Shown here: positions 18,838-28,240 of the stretch, piece by piece
Position numbering within the stretch: position 1 is the stretch's first letter
How the letters are laid out: each line of letters starts with the position of its first letter
Origin: Mesorhizobium terrae
Lineage (GTDB): Bacteria; Pseudomonadota; Alphaproteobacteria; Rhizobiales; Rhizobiaceae
DNA length: 64,000 bases
Reading direction: 5' to 3'
NCBI RefSeq assembly: GCF_008727715.1
Contig: NZ_CP044218.1
Coordinates: 3,799,501-3,863,500, forward strand
The notes under the pieces: generated by a model
What the model was told of the DNA's origin: nothing
Database searches by the model: none
What the model saw: the letters and a program-made list of their open reading frames with translations, nothing else
Made by a program: the position numbers and the translations under genes

Positions 18838-19596
18838 ATGATCGAGTTCGATTTCACCGGTAGGCATGCGGTCGTTGCCGGTGCCGGCGGCGGCATGGGC
18901 GAGGCGATCGCGCTGGCGCTGCTTGAATCCGGTGCTGCGGTCACCGCCATCGACGTCAAGGAGCGCCCGGCGTCGCTGTCGGGCCATGGCGATCGATTGA
19001 CCTATGCGCAGGGCAACCTCACAGACGAGGCCTTTGTCCGCGACGCGATCGGTTCGGCCGGAAAGGCGCGTGGCGGCGTCGACTATCTCGCCAATGTCGC
19101 CGGCGTGTTGTGGTTCGGCCGCGACAGGTCGGTGCTGGACATGGACCTCGACGTATGGGACCAGGTCTTCGACATCAACCTCAAATCCTTTGCCCACACC
19201 GCGCGGGCGGCAGTGCCGCTGATGCGCTCGACAGGCCGCGGCGGCGCGATGGTGCATTTCTCGACCATCCAGTGGTATCGCGGCGACCCGGCTCCCCAGG
19301 ATGCCTACCAGGCCTCGAAGGCCGGCGTCTGCGCGCTGTCGAAGTCGCTGGCCATGCAACTGGCGGCCGAGCGCATCCGCTCCAACGCCATCTGCCCCGG
19401 CATGGCGCTGACGCCGCTGCAGGCGCGCTGGGACACCGAGGAAAAACGCCAGGCCGTCGCCAACTACGCGCCGCTCGGCCGCATCGGCACGCCGCAGGAC
19501 ATGGCCAGCGCGGCGCTGTTTCTGTTGTCGGACGCTGCAAGCTACATCACCGGTATCGAACTCGCCGTCGACGGCGGTTTGCTGATGCGGATGTGA
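18838..19596 (+). CDS. Short-chain dehydrogenase/reductase
   Basis: The 252-residue SDR has a Gly-rich cofactor motif (GAGGGMGEAIAL, residues 15-26), Asp at the end of beta-2 (AIDVKE, favouring NAD), catalytic Ser in FSTIQWY, and YQASK with Tyr157 and Lys161. The C-terminus GIELAVDGGLLMRM is typical. GAGGAGGGGG provides a strong ribosome binding site. With the divergent aldehyde dehydrogenase it could form an alcohol-to-aldehyde-to-acid pair. Confidence 0.92.
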   Translation: MIEFDFTGRHAVVAGAGGGMGEAIALALLESGAAVTAIDVKERPASLSGHGDRLTYAQGNLTDEAFVRDAIGSAGKARGGVDYLANVAGVLWFGRDRSVLDMDLDVWDQVFDINLKSFAHTARAAVPLMRSTGRGGAMVHFSTIQWYRGDPAPQDAYQASKAGVCALSKSLAMQLAAERIRSNAICPGMALTPLQARWDTEEKRQAVANYAPLGRIGTPQDMASAALFLLSDAASYITGIELAVDGGLLMRM

Positions 19597-19678
19597 GGGG
19601 TAAGAAGGCTAGGTAACCGCCGAAGACCCAGGCCCAGCCATGTCGCGAGCCGGTCCGACCAAATAGCGCGAACGATAT

Positions 19679-19702
19679 CGGCCGGACTTTGCAGTCCGGC
19701 CG
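19679..19702. terminator. Hairpin between convergent SDR and autotransporter genes
   Basis: The 10-bp perfect stem CGGCCGGACT/AGTCCGGCCG with a TTGC loop lies in the 112-base gap between two convergent genes. No T run follows on either strand. Confidence 0.55.
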
Positions 19703-19708
19703 TTCGCA

Positions 19709-22700
19709 TTACCACTTCACCCTGAACCCAAGCGAGCCCTTGATCGTGTTGCTGTCGCCGAAATGGGCGAGGCTGGTCGCGACGGAACCTTCGCCATAGA
19801 TCGAATATTTGTCGTCGTTCCAGTTGTAAGAGCCGCCGAGGCCGATTTCGCCCCACAATCTGTCGGAGCGGTTCGAAAAATCGACGCTGGCGACGTCGAC
19901 GCGGGTGCCCTGCAGGAATTCATAATGCAGATTGGTGAGGCCGTAGACATGGCTGCGGGTGAGTGTGCCGTTCTCCGCGGTCCATGAGTTTTCGCGATCG
20001 AGCGAAAGGCCCAGCCGGCCGCGCAGGCTGTCTCCGTCCTGAAGCGACACGCCGGCCCCGAACGGGTCGACGAAGCTGTCGAAGTTGACACGCGAATAGA
20101 TCAGCTGTGCCTGCGGGGTCAGCGTCAGGCCTTCGCCGACCTGGAAGCGTTTTCCGGTCTCCAGCGACAAGGCGTAACCAAAACCGTCATTGCCGGAAGT
20201 CAGCGACCGGGCGGCGGTGAACGAAGCGAGATCGCTGTTGTACCAGGTCACTTGCGCCTGGCCGTCGACATAGAACCCGTCATTGCCGTACCAGGTCAAC
20301 GTGCCGCCAAAGCCGTAGCCGTCGGTGGAGATGCTGCCATCGCCGCTGGGGGCGGTGACGTCGGTCTTGCCGTGGACATAATGCAGCGTGATGCCGCCGA
20401 GCAGTCGGCCCGCCTCGTTTTCCGCCACAAGCAAATCCAGACCGGCCTGCAGGCGGAAGATGTTCTGGTCGTAGCTGGCATTGCTGGTCGAGACCGCCGG
20501 ATCGATGCTCGCATGCGAGCCTTCGCTGCGTCCCCAGAAGGCACGGTTCTCGGTATAGGTCGGATTGACGCCGTCCGGCGCCGGGTTCTGTGCCGGCGCG
20601 TCCGCGCCCTGCGCCACGACATTGGCGCCGGCATCGCTCCAGTAGCGGTTGCCGACGCGCTGCTGGAGGGTCGGCAGGCCGTTCATGGCCAGCAGATGTT
20701 GCGGATAGACCTCGTAGACCGGAACGCCCGGATTGTACTGGGGTTCAGGCTCAGGATCCGGACCCGGCGGGATGGGTGGGAAGGGTGGCGTCGGCTTCAG
20801 CTGCGAACGCAGATACCAGTCGCCGTCCGCCGGCGTCGACGACCCGCCCTGGAACAGGCGATAGGCATAGGCGCCGGCAACGATCGACGGGCTGCCATTG
20901 AAGGTGAAATCCCCGACCAGCGAGAACTTGCCGCTCGAAGCGCCGTCGATCTGAACAAGCTTGATGCCTTGCGCCGTCGGCGCGCCGAGACCACCCGCAT
21001 TGATCACCTTCAACAGGCTGGAGCCGGTGCTGTCGCCATTGATCACCAGTTTGTCGGTTGGCGAATTGTCGCCGCCAAGCTGGGTGGCAAGCTGGACCGT
21101 GCCGCCATTGCCGAGATAGTTCCCGGCGACGGTGAGCGTCGTCCCGGTCTTGGTGCCGCCGAGATCGACCGTACCGGCATTGGCGAGCGAGGCCAGTGTC
21201 TGGTCGAGATCCTGCAACGCCAGGGTGCCGCCGGAAAGAACGGAGAAGGCGGAGGCCGCGCTGAAGATGTTGGCGGCGCCCGGGGCCAGCGTGCCGGCGG
21301 CGACCGTGGTCGGCCCGGTATAGGTGGAGACACCGGTCAGCGTCGTCACGCCGGAGCCGATCTGGCTTACGCCGCCCGATCCGGAAATGCCGTTGCCGAA
21401 GGAGAACGCGTCGGAGCGGTTGAAGGCGAGCGTGCCGTTGTTGGTGACATTGCCGGTGATGGAGCCGGAAGTGCCGCCATTGCCGAGCTGCAGCGTGCCG
21501 GCCGAAATCGTCGTGCCGCCGGCATAGGTGTTGGTTCCGGTGAGCACCGTGGTGCCGGTGCCGTTCTGCTGCGCCGCTCCAGTGCCGGAGATGACGCCGG
21601 CATAGGTAAACGTATCCGAACGGTTGAAGGCGAGCGTGGCGTTGTTGGTGACATTGCCGACGATCGAGCCGGAAGTGCCGCCATTGCCGAGCTGCAGCGT
21701 GCCGGCCGAGACCGTCGTGCCGCCGCTATAGGTGTTGGCGCCGGTCAGCGTCAGCGTGCCGGTTCCCGTCTTGGTGAGCGCACCGGCACCGGTGATGCCC
21801 TGGCCGACGGTTGACTGGAAGGCCTGCGTGTCGATGGTGCCGCCGGGCGCATTGAGAGTGATGGCACGTGGGGCTCCGATGTCGAAGCTGGCGCCGAGGC
21901 GCAGTGTGCCGCCAGTGAAGGTGAGCCCACCCGTCGTCGCGCCAAGATTGCCGTCGTTCGACACCTGCAGCACACCGCCATTGATGGCAGTGCCGCCGCT
22001 GTAGGTGTTGGCACCGTTGAGGATAAGCGTGCCGAGATCGGTCTTGACGAGCTGGGTTGCGCCATCGAGCACGGAATCGATTGTGGCGGTGTAACCAGCG
22101 CCGGCTGCGGTGCCGTCGCCAACCCTGATGGTGGAGGACGGTGAGCCAACAAGCGTCAACACACCGCCCTGGATGACATAGCCGCCGCTGGCGAACTGCA
22201 TGCCGGTGGCGCGTACCGCGCCATTGCCGTTGTCGACCGCCACGGTACCTGGCGTTGCCATGAAAACGGCGAAACCGCTGTCCTGCCACGGAGCGTTGAG
22301 CGCGCCGCTCTGTTCCGTCCAATTGTCCTGTACACCCGCATTCTGCCAGGTGCCGTTGCCGCCATTGACCGCGCCGTTGTTCTTGGGGCCGGCATCGCCA
22401 TCCCAGAAGGTCAGTTGGAGGCCGGCGGTGTTGACAAGGTTGACCTGTTGAGCAACCGAAGTCTGCACGAAGAAGGTGTTCGGCGGCGTGCCGGGCGGCA
22501 GGCTGGCGATGTCCAGCCCATGGTTGGTCAGCGCACCGTTATAGCTGATGACGCGATAGATGCCGGGATCGAAGGAGCCGCCGGGCGTCAGGTCGACGTT
22601 CAGCTTGCCGTCGAGCGTCAAATTGCCGCCGACCGTGGTGAGGTCGTTGAGCGGGCCGCCAACGACATTGGCCTGGCCAAAATTGTAATTGAGGTTGGAG

Positions 22701-25700
22701 GCCTGGTTGAGGTTGAGCGAACCCTTGATGTTCAAGGTGCCGGGGGTGGTACCGACATTGCCAGGCGCGAGCGTGCCGCCATCGAGCACTGTCACGTCGC
22801 CGCCGATGATGCCGGTACCGCCGATGGTGGCGCCCGTGTTGACTGTCGTTGCGCCCGTGGCGGCGGTCTGGTCGCCATTGACGATCAGCGTGCCGGCCGC
22901 CACCGTTGTTGTTCCGGTATAGCTGTTGGTTCCGGTGAGCGTGGTGACGCCCGAGCCGATCTGCTGGATCGCGCCCGCGCCCGAAATCACACCGCCGAAG
23001 GTGAAGGCGCTGGAGCGGTTGAAGGCGAGCGTGCCATTGTTGGTGACATCGCCGATAATGGAACCGGAGGTGCCGCCATTGCCGAGCTGCAGCGTGCCGG
23101 CCGAAATCGTCGTGCCGCCACTGTAGTTGCTGTCGCTGAGGAGCACGGTGGTGCCGGTGCCGTTCTGCTGGACGGCGCCGGTGCCGGAGATGACGCCGGG
23201 GAACGTCATCGTATCCGAGCGGTTGAAGGCGAGGGTGCCGTTGTTGGTGACATCGCCGAAAATGAAGCCGGAGGTGCCGCCATTGCCGATCTGCAGTGTG
23301 CCGGCCGAGATCGTCGTGCCGCCGCTGTAATTGTTGGCGTTGGTCAGCGTCAGCGTGCCGGCTCCCGTCTTGGTGAGCGAGCCGGCGCCGGCGATCGCCT
23401 GGCTGACCGTTGACTGGAAGGTCTGCGTGTCGATGGTGCCGCCCGGCGCATTCAGCGTAATGGCGCGACCGGTGTTGGGGTCGAAGCTGGCGCCGAGGCG
23501 CAGCGTGCCGCCATTGAAAGTCAGTCCGCCGCTGGCCGCGCCGAGATTGCCGTCGTTCGACACCTGCAGCACGCCGCCATTGATGGCGGTGCCGCCTGTA
23601 TAGGTGTTGGCGCCGTTGAGCACCAACGTGCCGAGATCGGTCTTGACCAGCTGGGTCGTCCCGGCGAGCACGGAATTGATGGTGGCCGTATAGCCTGCGC
23701 CGGCTGCAGTGCCGTCACCGACCCTGATGGTCGAGGATGGCGAGCCGACCAGGGTCAGCACGCCGCCCTGGATGACATAGCCGTCGCTGGCGAACTGCAT
23801 GCCGGCGGCGCGCACAGCGCCATTGCCGTTGTCGACCGCCACCGTGCCGGGCGTTGCCATGAAGACGGCGAAGGCGCTGTCGTTCCAGGGGGCGTTGACC
23901 GTGCCCGGCTGATCCGTCCAGTTGTCCAGGCCGCCGGCATTCTGCCAGGTGCCGTTGCCGCCATTGACCGCGCCGTTGTTCTTCGGGCCGAGGGTGCCGT
24001 CCCAGAAATTGAGCTGCAGCCCCGCCGTATTGACGAGGTTGACCTGTTTGGCCACCGAGGTCTGCACGAAGAAGGTGTTCGGCGGCGTGCCCGGCGGCAG
24101 GCTGGCGATGTCCAGCGTGTTGTTGGTCAGCGCGCCGGTGTAGTTGATGATGCGATAGATGCCGGGATCGAAGGAGCCGCCGGGCGTCAGGTTGACGTTC
24201 AGCTTGCCGTCGAGCGTCAGGTCGCCGCCAACCGTGGTGAGATCGTTGAAGGGACCGCCGACGACATCGGCCTGGCCGAAATTGTAATTGAGGTTCGAGG
24301 TCTGGTTCAGTCCGAGCGAACCCTTGATCGTCAATGCCCCGGGCACCGTTCCGACATTGCCGGGTGCCAGCGTGGCACCGTTCGCCACAGTCACGCTGCC
24401 GCCAATGATGCCGGTGCCGCCGATGGTGGCGCCTGCATTGACCGTCGTCGCGCCCGTGGCGGCGGTCTGGTCGCCGTTGACGATCAGCGTGCCGGCGGCG
24501 ACGGTGGTTATTCCAGCGTAGCTGTTGGTGCCGGTAAGCGTGGTGATGCCCGAACCGATCTGCTGGACCGTACCGCTGCCGGAAATGGTGTTGCCGAAGG
24601 TGAACGCATCGGACCGGTTGAAGGTCAGCGTGCCGTTGTTGGTGACATTGCCGGCGATGGAACCGGAAGCACCGCCATTGCCGAGCTGCAACGTGCCGGC
24701 CGAGATCGTCGTGCCGCCGCTGTAAGTGTTGGCGCCGGTCAGCGTCAGCGTGCCACTTCCCGCCTTGGTGAGCGCGCCGGCACCGGTGATCGGCTGGCTG
24801 ACCGTCGACTGGAAGCCCTGCGTGTCAATGGTGCCGCCAGGCGCATTGAGGGTAATCGCCCGGCCGTTGTTCAGGTCGAAACTGCTGTTGAGCTGCAGCG
24901 TGCCGCCATTGAAGGTGACACCGCCGGACACAGCACCCAGATTGCCGTCGTTGGAAACCCGGACCACGCCGTCATTGATGACGGTACCGCCGGCATAGCT
25001 GTTGGCCCCGTTGAGGACAAGCGTGCCGGAACCGGCCTTGGTGAGGGAGCCGGAGCCGGTGATGCCCTGGTTCACGGTCGACTGGAAACCCTGCGTGTCG
25101 ATGGTGCCGCCGGCCGAATTCAGCGTGACGGCACGGTTGTTCGCGAGATCGAAGCTGCTGTTCAGCTGCAGCGTGCCACCATTGAAGGTGAGCCCGCCGG
25201 AGGCGGCGCCCAGCGCATTGTCGGCGGCAGCCGCCACCGTCCCCTGGTTGATCGAAAGGCCGCCCAGAAAGGTGTTGCCGGCGGGTGCCGCGGGCGTCAG
25301 CGTCAAAACGCCGGCGCCCAGCTTCACCACTGAGCCCGCGCCGGTGATCTGGCCGGTATAGGTGCCGTTGTCGGTCTGGGTGAAACGTACCAGCCCGTCA
25401 TTCTGGACATTGTTGACGTTGGCGGAGGCCGGCGTCTTTGTCGGCAGGCTTTGCGCCCGCGCCTCGAGGATGCCGGTCGGATTGACGACCAGGTTGCCGG
25501 TATAGCCGGCATTGTTTCCGGTCAGCGCCAACACGCCGTTCTTGACCGTTACGATGGTGAAGCCGCTCAGGCTGCCGGAGACCGTCCACTGGCCAAGCCC
25601 GTCCTTGGTCAGTGTGCTGAAATTGACGATGCTGCCGGGCAGCGTGTCGTTCGATCCCGCAGCACCCTGCAGGGTGAGATTGTTGACGCCGCCACCGCCA

Positions 25701-26422
25701 TTGATGCCGCCGGACGCGGTCGACCCGGCCTCGAAGATGAGGTCGTCATTGCCGCCGCTGAAGGAGAGGTTGCCGAGGATCTTGGCGCCGGTGCGGTTGT
25801 AAAAGGTGATGCCGGAATTGCCGCTGCTGCCCATCACGGCACCGCCGCCGACCCTCTGGATCGTGCCGTAGTTGTCGACGACGTTCTTGGCGCCCGTGAA
25901 GCTGTCCTCGAACCAGATCGCAGCGCTGTTGGTGGCCTGGATCAGCCCGTAGTTGAGAATGGTGTTGCCGAAGCCGGTCGGGTTGATCGCTTCCGAATTG
26001 GTCGAGGTGCCGGAGGCGATGATGGAGCCGCCTGCGTTGATGGTGAGTGTGCTGTTGCTCCTGAACTCGACCGTGTTGTTGCCGGTGCCCGCCGTGCCGC
26101 CGCCATTGGGGGTGTTGGCGGTGTTGCTGACCGTCCCGTTGACGGTAATGTTGGCGTTGTCGCCGAGGCTGATGGCGTTGTTGTTGGTGGTGTTGACGGT
26201 CGCGCCGCTGTTGACCGTAATAGTGCGGTTGCTGTCGCTCTGACCGGTTCCGACGCGCGTCGTGTAGGGATTGGGGCTGGTCGTGTCGCAAGTGGTGACG
26301 CCGCCGGTGGTCGTGCAGTTCGCCAAGGCTTCAGTCGGGACGAGCAAAACGCCCGAAGACAGTCCCGCAATACCGCTCAAGAATGTTGTCGACCAGATGA
26401 CCCGGTGCCGAACGCGCCTCAT
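19709..26422 (-). CDS. Giant autotransporter (type Va) with PATR repeats
   Basis: This 2237-residue outer-membrane/surface protein has a signal peptide (about 1-34, ending PTEALA). Its passenger of about 1900 residues is built of autotransporter-associated beta-strand repeats of the type NTYSGGTTISAGTLQLGNGG, predicted to form a long beta-helix. A Pro-rich linker (FPPIPPGPDPEPEPQYNPG) precedes the C-terminal 12-strand barrel (about the last 280 residues), which ends FRVKW with the aromatic residue needed for BAM recognition. ATG 26422 follows GAAGGAACATCC. Adhesion or aggregation is the usual role; no catalytic motif is seen. A 533-residue block of the passenger is tandemly duplicated. Confidence 0.93.
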   Translation of the reverse strand: MRRVRHRVIWSTTFLSGIAGLSSGVLLVPTEALANCTTTGGVTTCDTTSPNPYTTRVGTGQSDSNRTITVNSGATVNTTNNNAISLGDNANITVNGTVSNTANTPNGGGTAGTGNNTVEFRSNSTLTINAGGSIIASGTSTNSEAINPTGFGNTILNYGLIQATNSAAIWFEDSFTGAKNVVDNYGTIQRVGGGAVMGSSGNSGITFYNRTGAKILGNLSFSGGNDDLIFEAGSTASGGINGGGGVNNLTLQGAAGSNDTLPGSIVNFSTLTKDGLGQWTVSGSLSGFTIVTVKNGVLALTGNNAGYTGNLVVNPTGILEARAQSLPTKTPASANVNNVQNDGLVRFTQTDNGTYTGQITGAGSVVKLGAGVLTLTPAAPAGNTFLGGLSINQGTVAAAADNALGAASGGLTFNGGTLQLNSSFDLANNRAVTLNSAGGTIDTQGFQSTVNQGITGSGSLTKAGSGTLVLNGANSYAGGTVINDGVVRVSNDGNLGAVSGGVTFNGGTLQLNSSFDLNNGRAITLNAPGGTIDTQGFQSTVSQPITGAGALTKAGSGTLTLTGANTYSGGTTISAGTLQLGNGGASGSIAGNVTNNGTLTFNRSDAFTFGNTISGSGTVQQIGSGITTLTGTNSYAGITTVAAGTLIVNGDQTAATGATTVNAGATIGGTGIIGGSVTVANGATLAPGNVGTVPGALTIKGSLGLNQTSNLNYNFGQADVVGGPFNDLTTVGGDLTLDGKLNVNLTPGGSFDPGIYRIINYTGALTNNTLDIASLPPGTPPNTFFVQTSVAKQVNLVNTAGLQLNFWDGTLGPKNNGAVNGGNGTWQNAGGLDNWTDQPGTVNAPWNDSAFAVFMATPGTVAVDNGNGAVRAAGMQFASDGYVIQGGVLTLVGSPSSTIRVGDGTAAGAGYTATINSVLAGTTQLVKTDLGTLVLNGANTYTGGTAINGGVLQVSNDGNLGAASGGLTFNGGTLRLGASFDPNTGRAITLNAPGGTIDTQTFQSTVSQAIAGAGSLTKTGAGTLTLTNANNYSGGTTISAGTLQIGNGGTSGFIFGDVTNNGTLAFNRSDTMTFPGVISGTGAVQQNGTGTTVLLSDSNYSGGTTISAGTLQLGNGGTSGSIIGDVTNNGTLAFNRSSAFTFGGVISGAGAIQQIGSGVTTLTGTNSYTGTTTVAAGTLIVNGDQTAATGATTVNTGATIGGTGIIGGDVTVLDGGTLAPGNVGTTPGTLNIKGSLNLNQASNLNYNFGQANVVGGPLNDLTTVGGNLTLDGKLNVDLTPGGSFDPGIYRVISYNGALTNHGLDIASLPPGTPPNTFFVQTSVAQQVNLVNTAGLQLTFWDGDAGPKNNGAVNGGNGTWQNAGVQDNWTEQSGALNAPWQDSGFAVFMATPGTVAVDNGNGAVRATGMQFASGGYVIQGGVLTLVGSPSSTIRVGDGTAAGAGYTATIDSVLDGATQLVKTDLGTLILNGANTYSGGTAINGGVLQVSNDGNLGATTGGLTFTGGTLRLGASFDIGAPRAITLNAPGGTIDTQAFQSTVGQGITGAGALTKTGTGTLTLTGANTYSGGTTVSAGTLQLGNGGTSGSIVGNVTNNATLAFNRSDTFTYAGVISGTGAAQQNGTGTTVLTGTNTYAGGTTISAGTLQLGNGGTSGSITGNVTNNGTLAFNRSDAFSFGNGISGSGGVSQIGSGVTTLTGVSTYTGPTTVAAGTLAPGAANIFSAASAFSVLSGGTLALQDLDQTLASLANAGTVDLGGTKTGTTLTVAGNYLGNGGTVQLATQLGGDNSPTDKLVINGDSTGSSLLKVINAGGLGAPTAQGIKLVQIDGASSGKFSLVGDFTFNGSPSIVAGAYAYRLFQGGSSTPADGDWYLRSQLKPTPPFPPIPPGPDPEPEPQYNPGVPVYEVYPQHLLAMNGLPTLQQRVGNRYWSDAGANVVAQGADAPAQNPAPDGVNPTYTENRAFWGRSEGSHASIDPAVSTSNASYDQNIFRLQAGLDLLVAENEAGRLLGGITLHYVHGKTDVTAPSGDGSISTDGYGFGGTLTWYGNDGFYVDGQAQVTWYNSDLASFTAARSLTSGNDGFGYALSLETGKRFQVGEGLTLTPQAQLIYSRVNFDSFVDPFGAGVSLQDGDSLRGRLGLSLDRENSWTAENGTLTRSHVYGLTNLHYEFLQGTRVDVASVDFSNRSDRLWGEIGLGGSYNWNDDKYSIYGEGSVATSLAHFGDSNTIKGSLGFRVKW
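21440..23040 (-). repeat. Autotransporter passenger duplication, second copy
   Basis: This is the second in reading order of two adjacent blocks of about 1.6 kb. Matching landmarks (for example the QLTFWDGDAGPKNN region near 22402 against QLNFWDGTLGPKNN near 24001) are 1599 bases apart, exactly 533 codons. Boundaries are approximate, set where the repeat NNGTLAFNRS recurs. Confidence 0.65.
23041..24640 (-). repeat. Autotransporter passenger duplication, first copy
   Basis: This is the first block in reading order. Each block contains PATR repeats, a conserved stretch (PGGSFDPGIYRIINYTGALT) and a WDG...NGGNGTWQNAG module. The copies have diverged at synonymous and some amino-acid positions, so the duplication is not very recent. 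Confidence 0.65.
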
Positions 26423-26745
26423 GGATGTTCCTTCAACCTGTGGTGAGTCCCTGCCAAGGAACTATTAGCCACGAGGTGAAAGGCAAGCAATGTTTAAATG
26501 TAGAAAAAGTATAGGTTATTTAAGTTTAGAAAACTCTATATTAGTGATAAATAACATTTTTATGTACTAATATTGATACTTAATATCGTTCGTCGCCGAC
26601 ATCTTCAGATTCAACCTTTTGGTGTATTTTGGCTGGCGAAGTTTGACATGCTGTCCGCAGATGCTCCGGACAACCCTCTATCGACCTTTATCTAAATCGA
26701 CGCGTTTGCTTGCACCTCCCTTGCGGGTGGCGGCGACAGGAAAAT
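26423..26745. other. AT-rich promoter region of the autotransporter
   Basis: No gene is seen. Bases 26480-26600 are far more AT-rich than the surroundings, with several TTTAAG/TTTAGA motifs, which suggests a promoter region open to H-NS/MucR-like silencing. The porin terminator follows at 26746. Confidence 0.45.
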
Positions 26746-26773
26746 GGCCCGCGGCTCTAGAGAGCTGCGGGCC
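26746..26773 (-). terminator. Rho-independent terminator of the porin gene
   Basis: A 13-bp stem with one mismatch (GGCCCGCGGCTCT/AGAGCTGCGGGCC) is followed on the minus strand by ATTTTCC. It lies 18 bases downstream of the porin stop. Confidence 0.8.
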
Positions 26774-26791
26774 GTAAATCATGTAGCGAAC

Positions 26792-27859
26792 TTAGAAATC
26801 GCGCTCGAAGCGGAGGAAGCCGCCGACTGAACCCTTGCCGTTGGCGATGTAGCCAATCTTGCTGGTGTAGACGAGTTCAGGCGTCACATAGAAACCGGGT
26901 ACCACCTCGCGCGAGACATTCGCCACGGCGACGAATTCCTTGCCGGCGTCATAGGCCAACTGCATGTTGAGGCTGGTCTTTTCATTGACCTTGGCCGTAC
27001 CGCCGCCCCAAACCGCCCATGAGCCTTCCCAGTTGCCGTAGTAGTTCGGTACGTTCTTGTCGGACTTGTAGCCGGCCATCGCCCACAGCGTGACCATGTC
27101 GGTGACCTTGACGTCGACGCGCGCCTTGCCCGCCCACACCTCGTTGACGCTGTCATAGGCAGCGACGGCCATCGCGCGGCCCCAGCCTTGCGTGAGCGAC
27201 ACGCCGCCGACGACATGCGGCACGTAGTTGTCGATCGTGTAGCCGCCGGCACCCTGTTCGAGGGCGACGGTCGCGGCAAAGCCGTTGCCGCCCGTGTAGG
27301 TGTATGAGATCTGGTTGGTGCGGAACGGACCGTAGCCGAGCAGCCAGTCATTGATGACGTTGCCGGCATAGTCGGTCAATGTGGTGAAGACGGAATCGGT
27401 CATGCCCACCCGGAACCCGCCGAGCTGCATGTAGACGTGGTTGATGTAGAGGTTGTCGGCGACCGGCGAGCCGAACGTATTGTAGTTCCAGATCGAACCA
27501 TTGGTGTCGCGGTCGAAATTGATCTGGGCATAGGCCCGGAGTTCGCCGAGTTCCGTCTGGCTGCGCGCGTCCGTCTTCAAGGCGAACCGAGCGCGCTTGT
27601 AGTAGGTGTCGCCGAGACCGTCGCCGTCGACATCCGAACCCAGATTTTTGCCGACGCCGATGTCGTAGCGAACATAACCGCTAAGGCGCAGACAGGTTTC
27701 CGTGCCGGGGATGTAGAAGAACCCGACGCCGTAAACGTCGCAGGTCTTCACAAACTCCGCCGGCTCGGGTTCGGCAATGACCGTCGGGTCGGCCGCATAG
27801 GCGCTGCCGATGCTTGCCGTCGACGCGGCAAGCGCGGCCAACATTAGAGATTTTCTCAT
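26792..27859 (-). CDS. Rhizobial porin (Porin_2 family)
   Basis: The 355-residue outer-membrane beta-barrel has a signal peptide of about 22 residues (MRKSLMLAALAAS...SAYA). The N-terminal hallmark of Brucella/Rhizobium porins follows: FVKTCDVYGVGFFYIPGTE then TCLRLSGYVRYDIGV, with a Cys pair. The C-terminus GGFLRFERDF ends in Phe. ATG 27859 follows AGGTGGGA; an upstream ATG (27874) is in frame but less likely. It forms general diffusion pores. Confidence 0.92.
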   Translation of the reverse strand: MRKSLMLAALAASTASIGSAYAADPTVIAEPEPAEFVKTCDVYGVGFFYIPGTETCLRLSGYVRYDIGVGKNLGSDVDGDGLGDTYYKRARFALKTDARSQTELGELRAYAQINFDRDTNGSIWNYNTFGSPVADNLYINHVYMQLGGFRVGMTDSVFTTLTDYAGNVINDWLLGYGPFRTNQISYTYTGGNGFAATVALEQGAGGYTIDNYVPHVVGGVSLTQGWGRAMAVAAYDSVNEVWAGKARVDVKVTDMVTLWAMAGYKSDKNVPNYYGNWEGSWAVWGGGTAKVNEKTSLNMQLAYDAGKEFVAVANVSREVVPGFYVTPELVYTSKIGYIANGKGSVGGFLRFERDF

Positions 27860-28094
27860 TTCCCACCTTTTCAATTCGAGTTTGCCGGACCGGTTCTCGG
27901 TGCGGTCGAATTGATCTGCGGGCAGGGGATTTTCCGGCGGCGAACACGAAGTTTACATATCTGCAAGACTGGGCTTGGGTTTTGCCGTGGCGATGCAGGT
28001 GTTGCCGGCTCGCCACATAATTTGCCGGCTTCCGACGGTTCGTTTTCGCAGACGGGTTTGCGGGACGAAGAGGTTGATCACCTGTCGCCTGTCA
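27860..28094. other. Porin upstream region
   Basis: No protein gene is visible between the porin start and the possible small RNA. The porin promoter must read leftward from here, but I cannot place it with confidence. Confidence 0.4.
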
Positions 28095-28231
28095 CGTTTG
28101 CGGATTTGTATATTCCATCTCAAACAGGCTCAAAGCCACGGTCGTAGATAGGGGCGTCTCAATGACGATGCATTGCCAAATGCGTGCCTAACTATCCGCC
28201 CGTGTGCCTGACCTCCACGGGCGGATTTTTT
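28095..28231 (+). ncRNA. Candidate small RNA ending at an intrinsic terminator
   Basis: A plus-strand terminator closes this stretch although no plus-strand gene precedes it for more than 8 kb. A TATATT box at 28109-28114 could serve as -10, giving a transcript of about 110 nt. The terminator loop (TGCCTGACCTC) is pyrimidine-rich. No known alpha-rhizobial sRNA family is recognised with certainty. Confidence 0.25.
28196..28231 (+). terminator. Rho-independent terminator, plus strand
   Basis: The 9-bp perfect stem CCGCCCGTG/CACGGGCGG with an 11-nt loop is followed by ATTTTTT. On the minus strand, where the sensor kinase gene ends, the T run is upstream of the stem, so the hairpin is oriented for plus-strand transcription. 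Confidence 0.75.
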
Positions 28232-28240
28232 CGCCCGATC

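Noticed and set aside
20252..21814. A 520-codon plus-strand open frame opposite the autotransporter
   Set aside because: It is antisense to repetitive passenger sequence; its own repeats mirror those of the passenger and it has no signal or domain.
21300..25300. Regularly spaced short repeats resembling a CRISPR array
   Set aside because: The spacing is codon-phased and the repeats encode PATR beta-strand motifs of the autotransporter; there are no unique spacers or cas genes.
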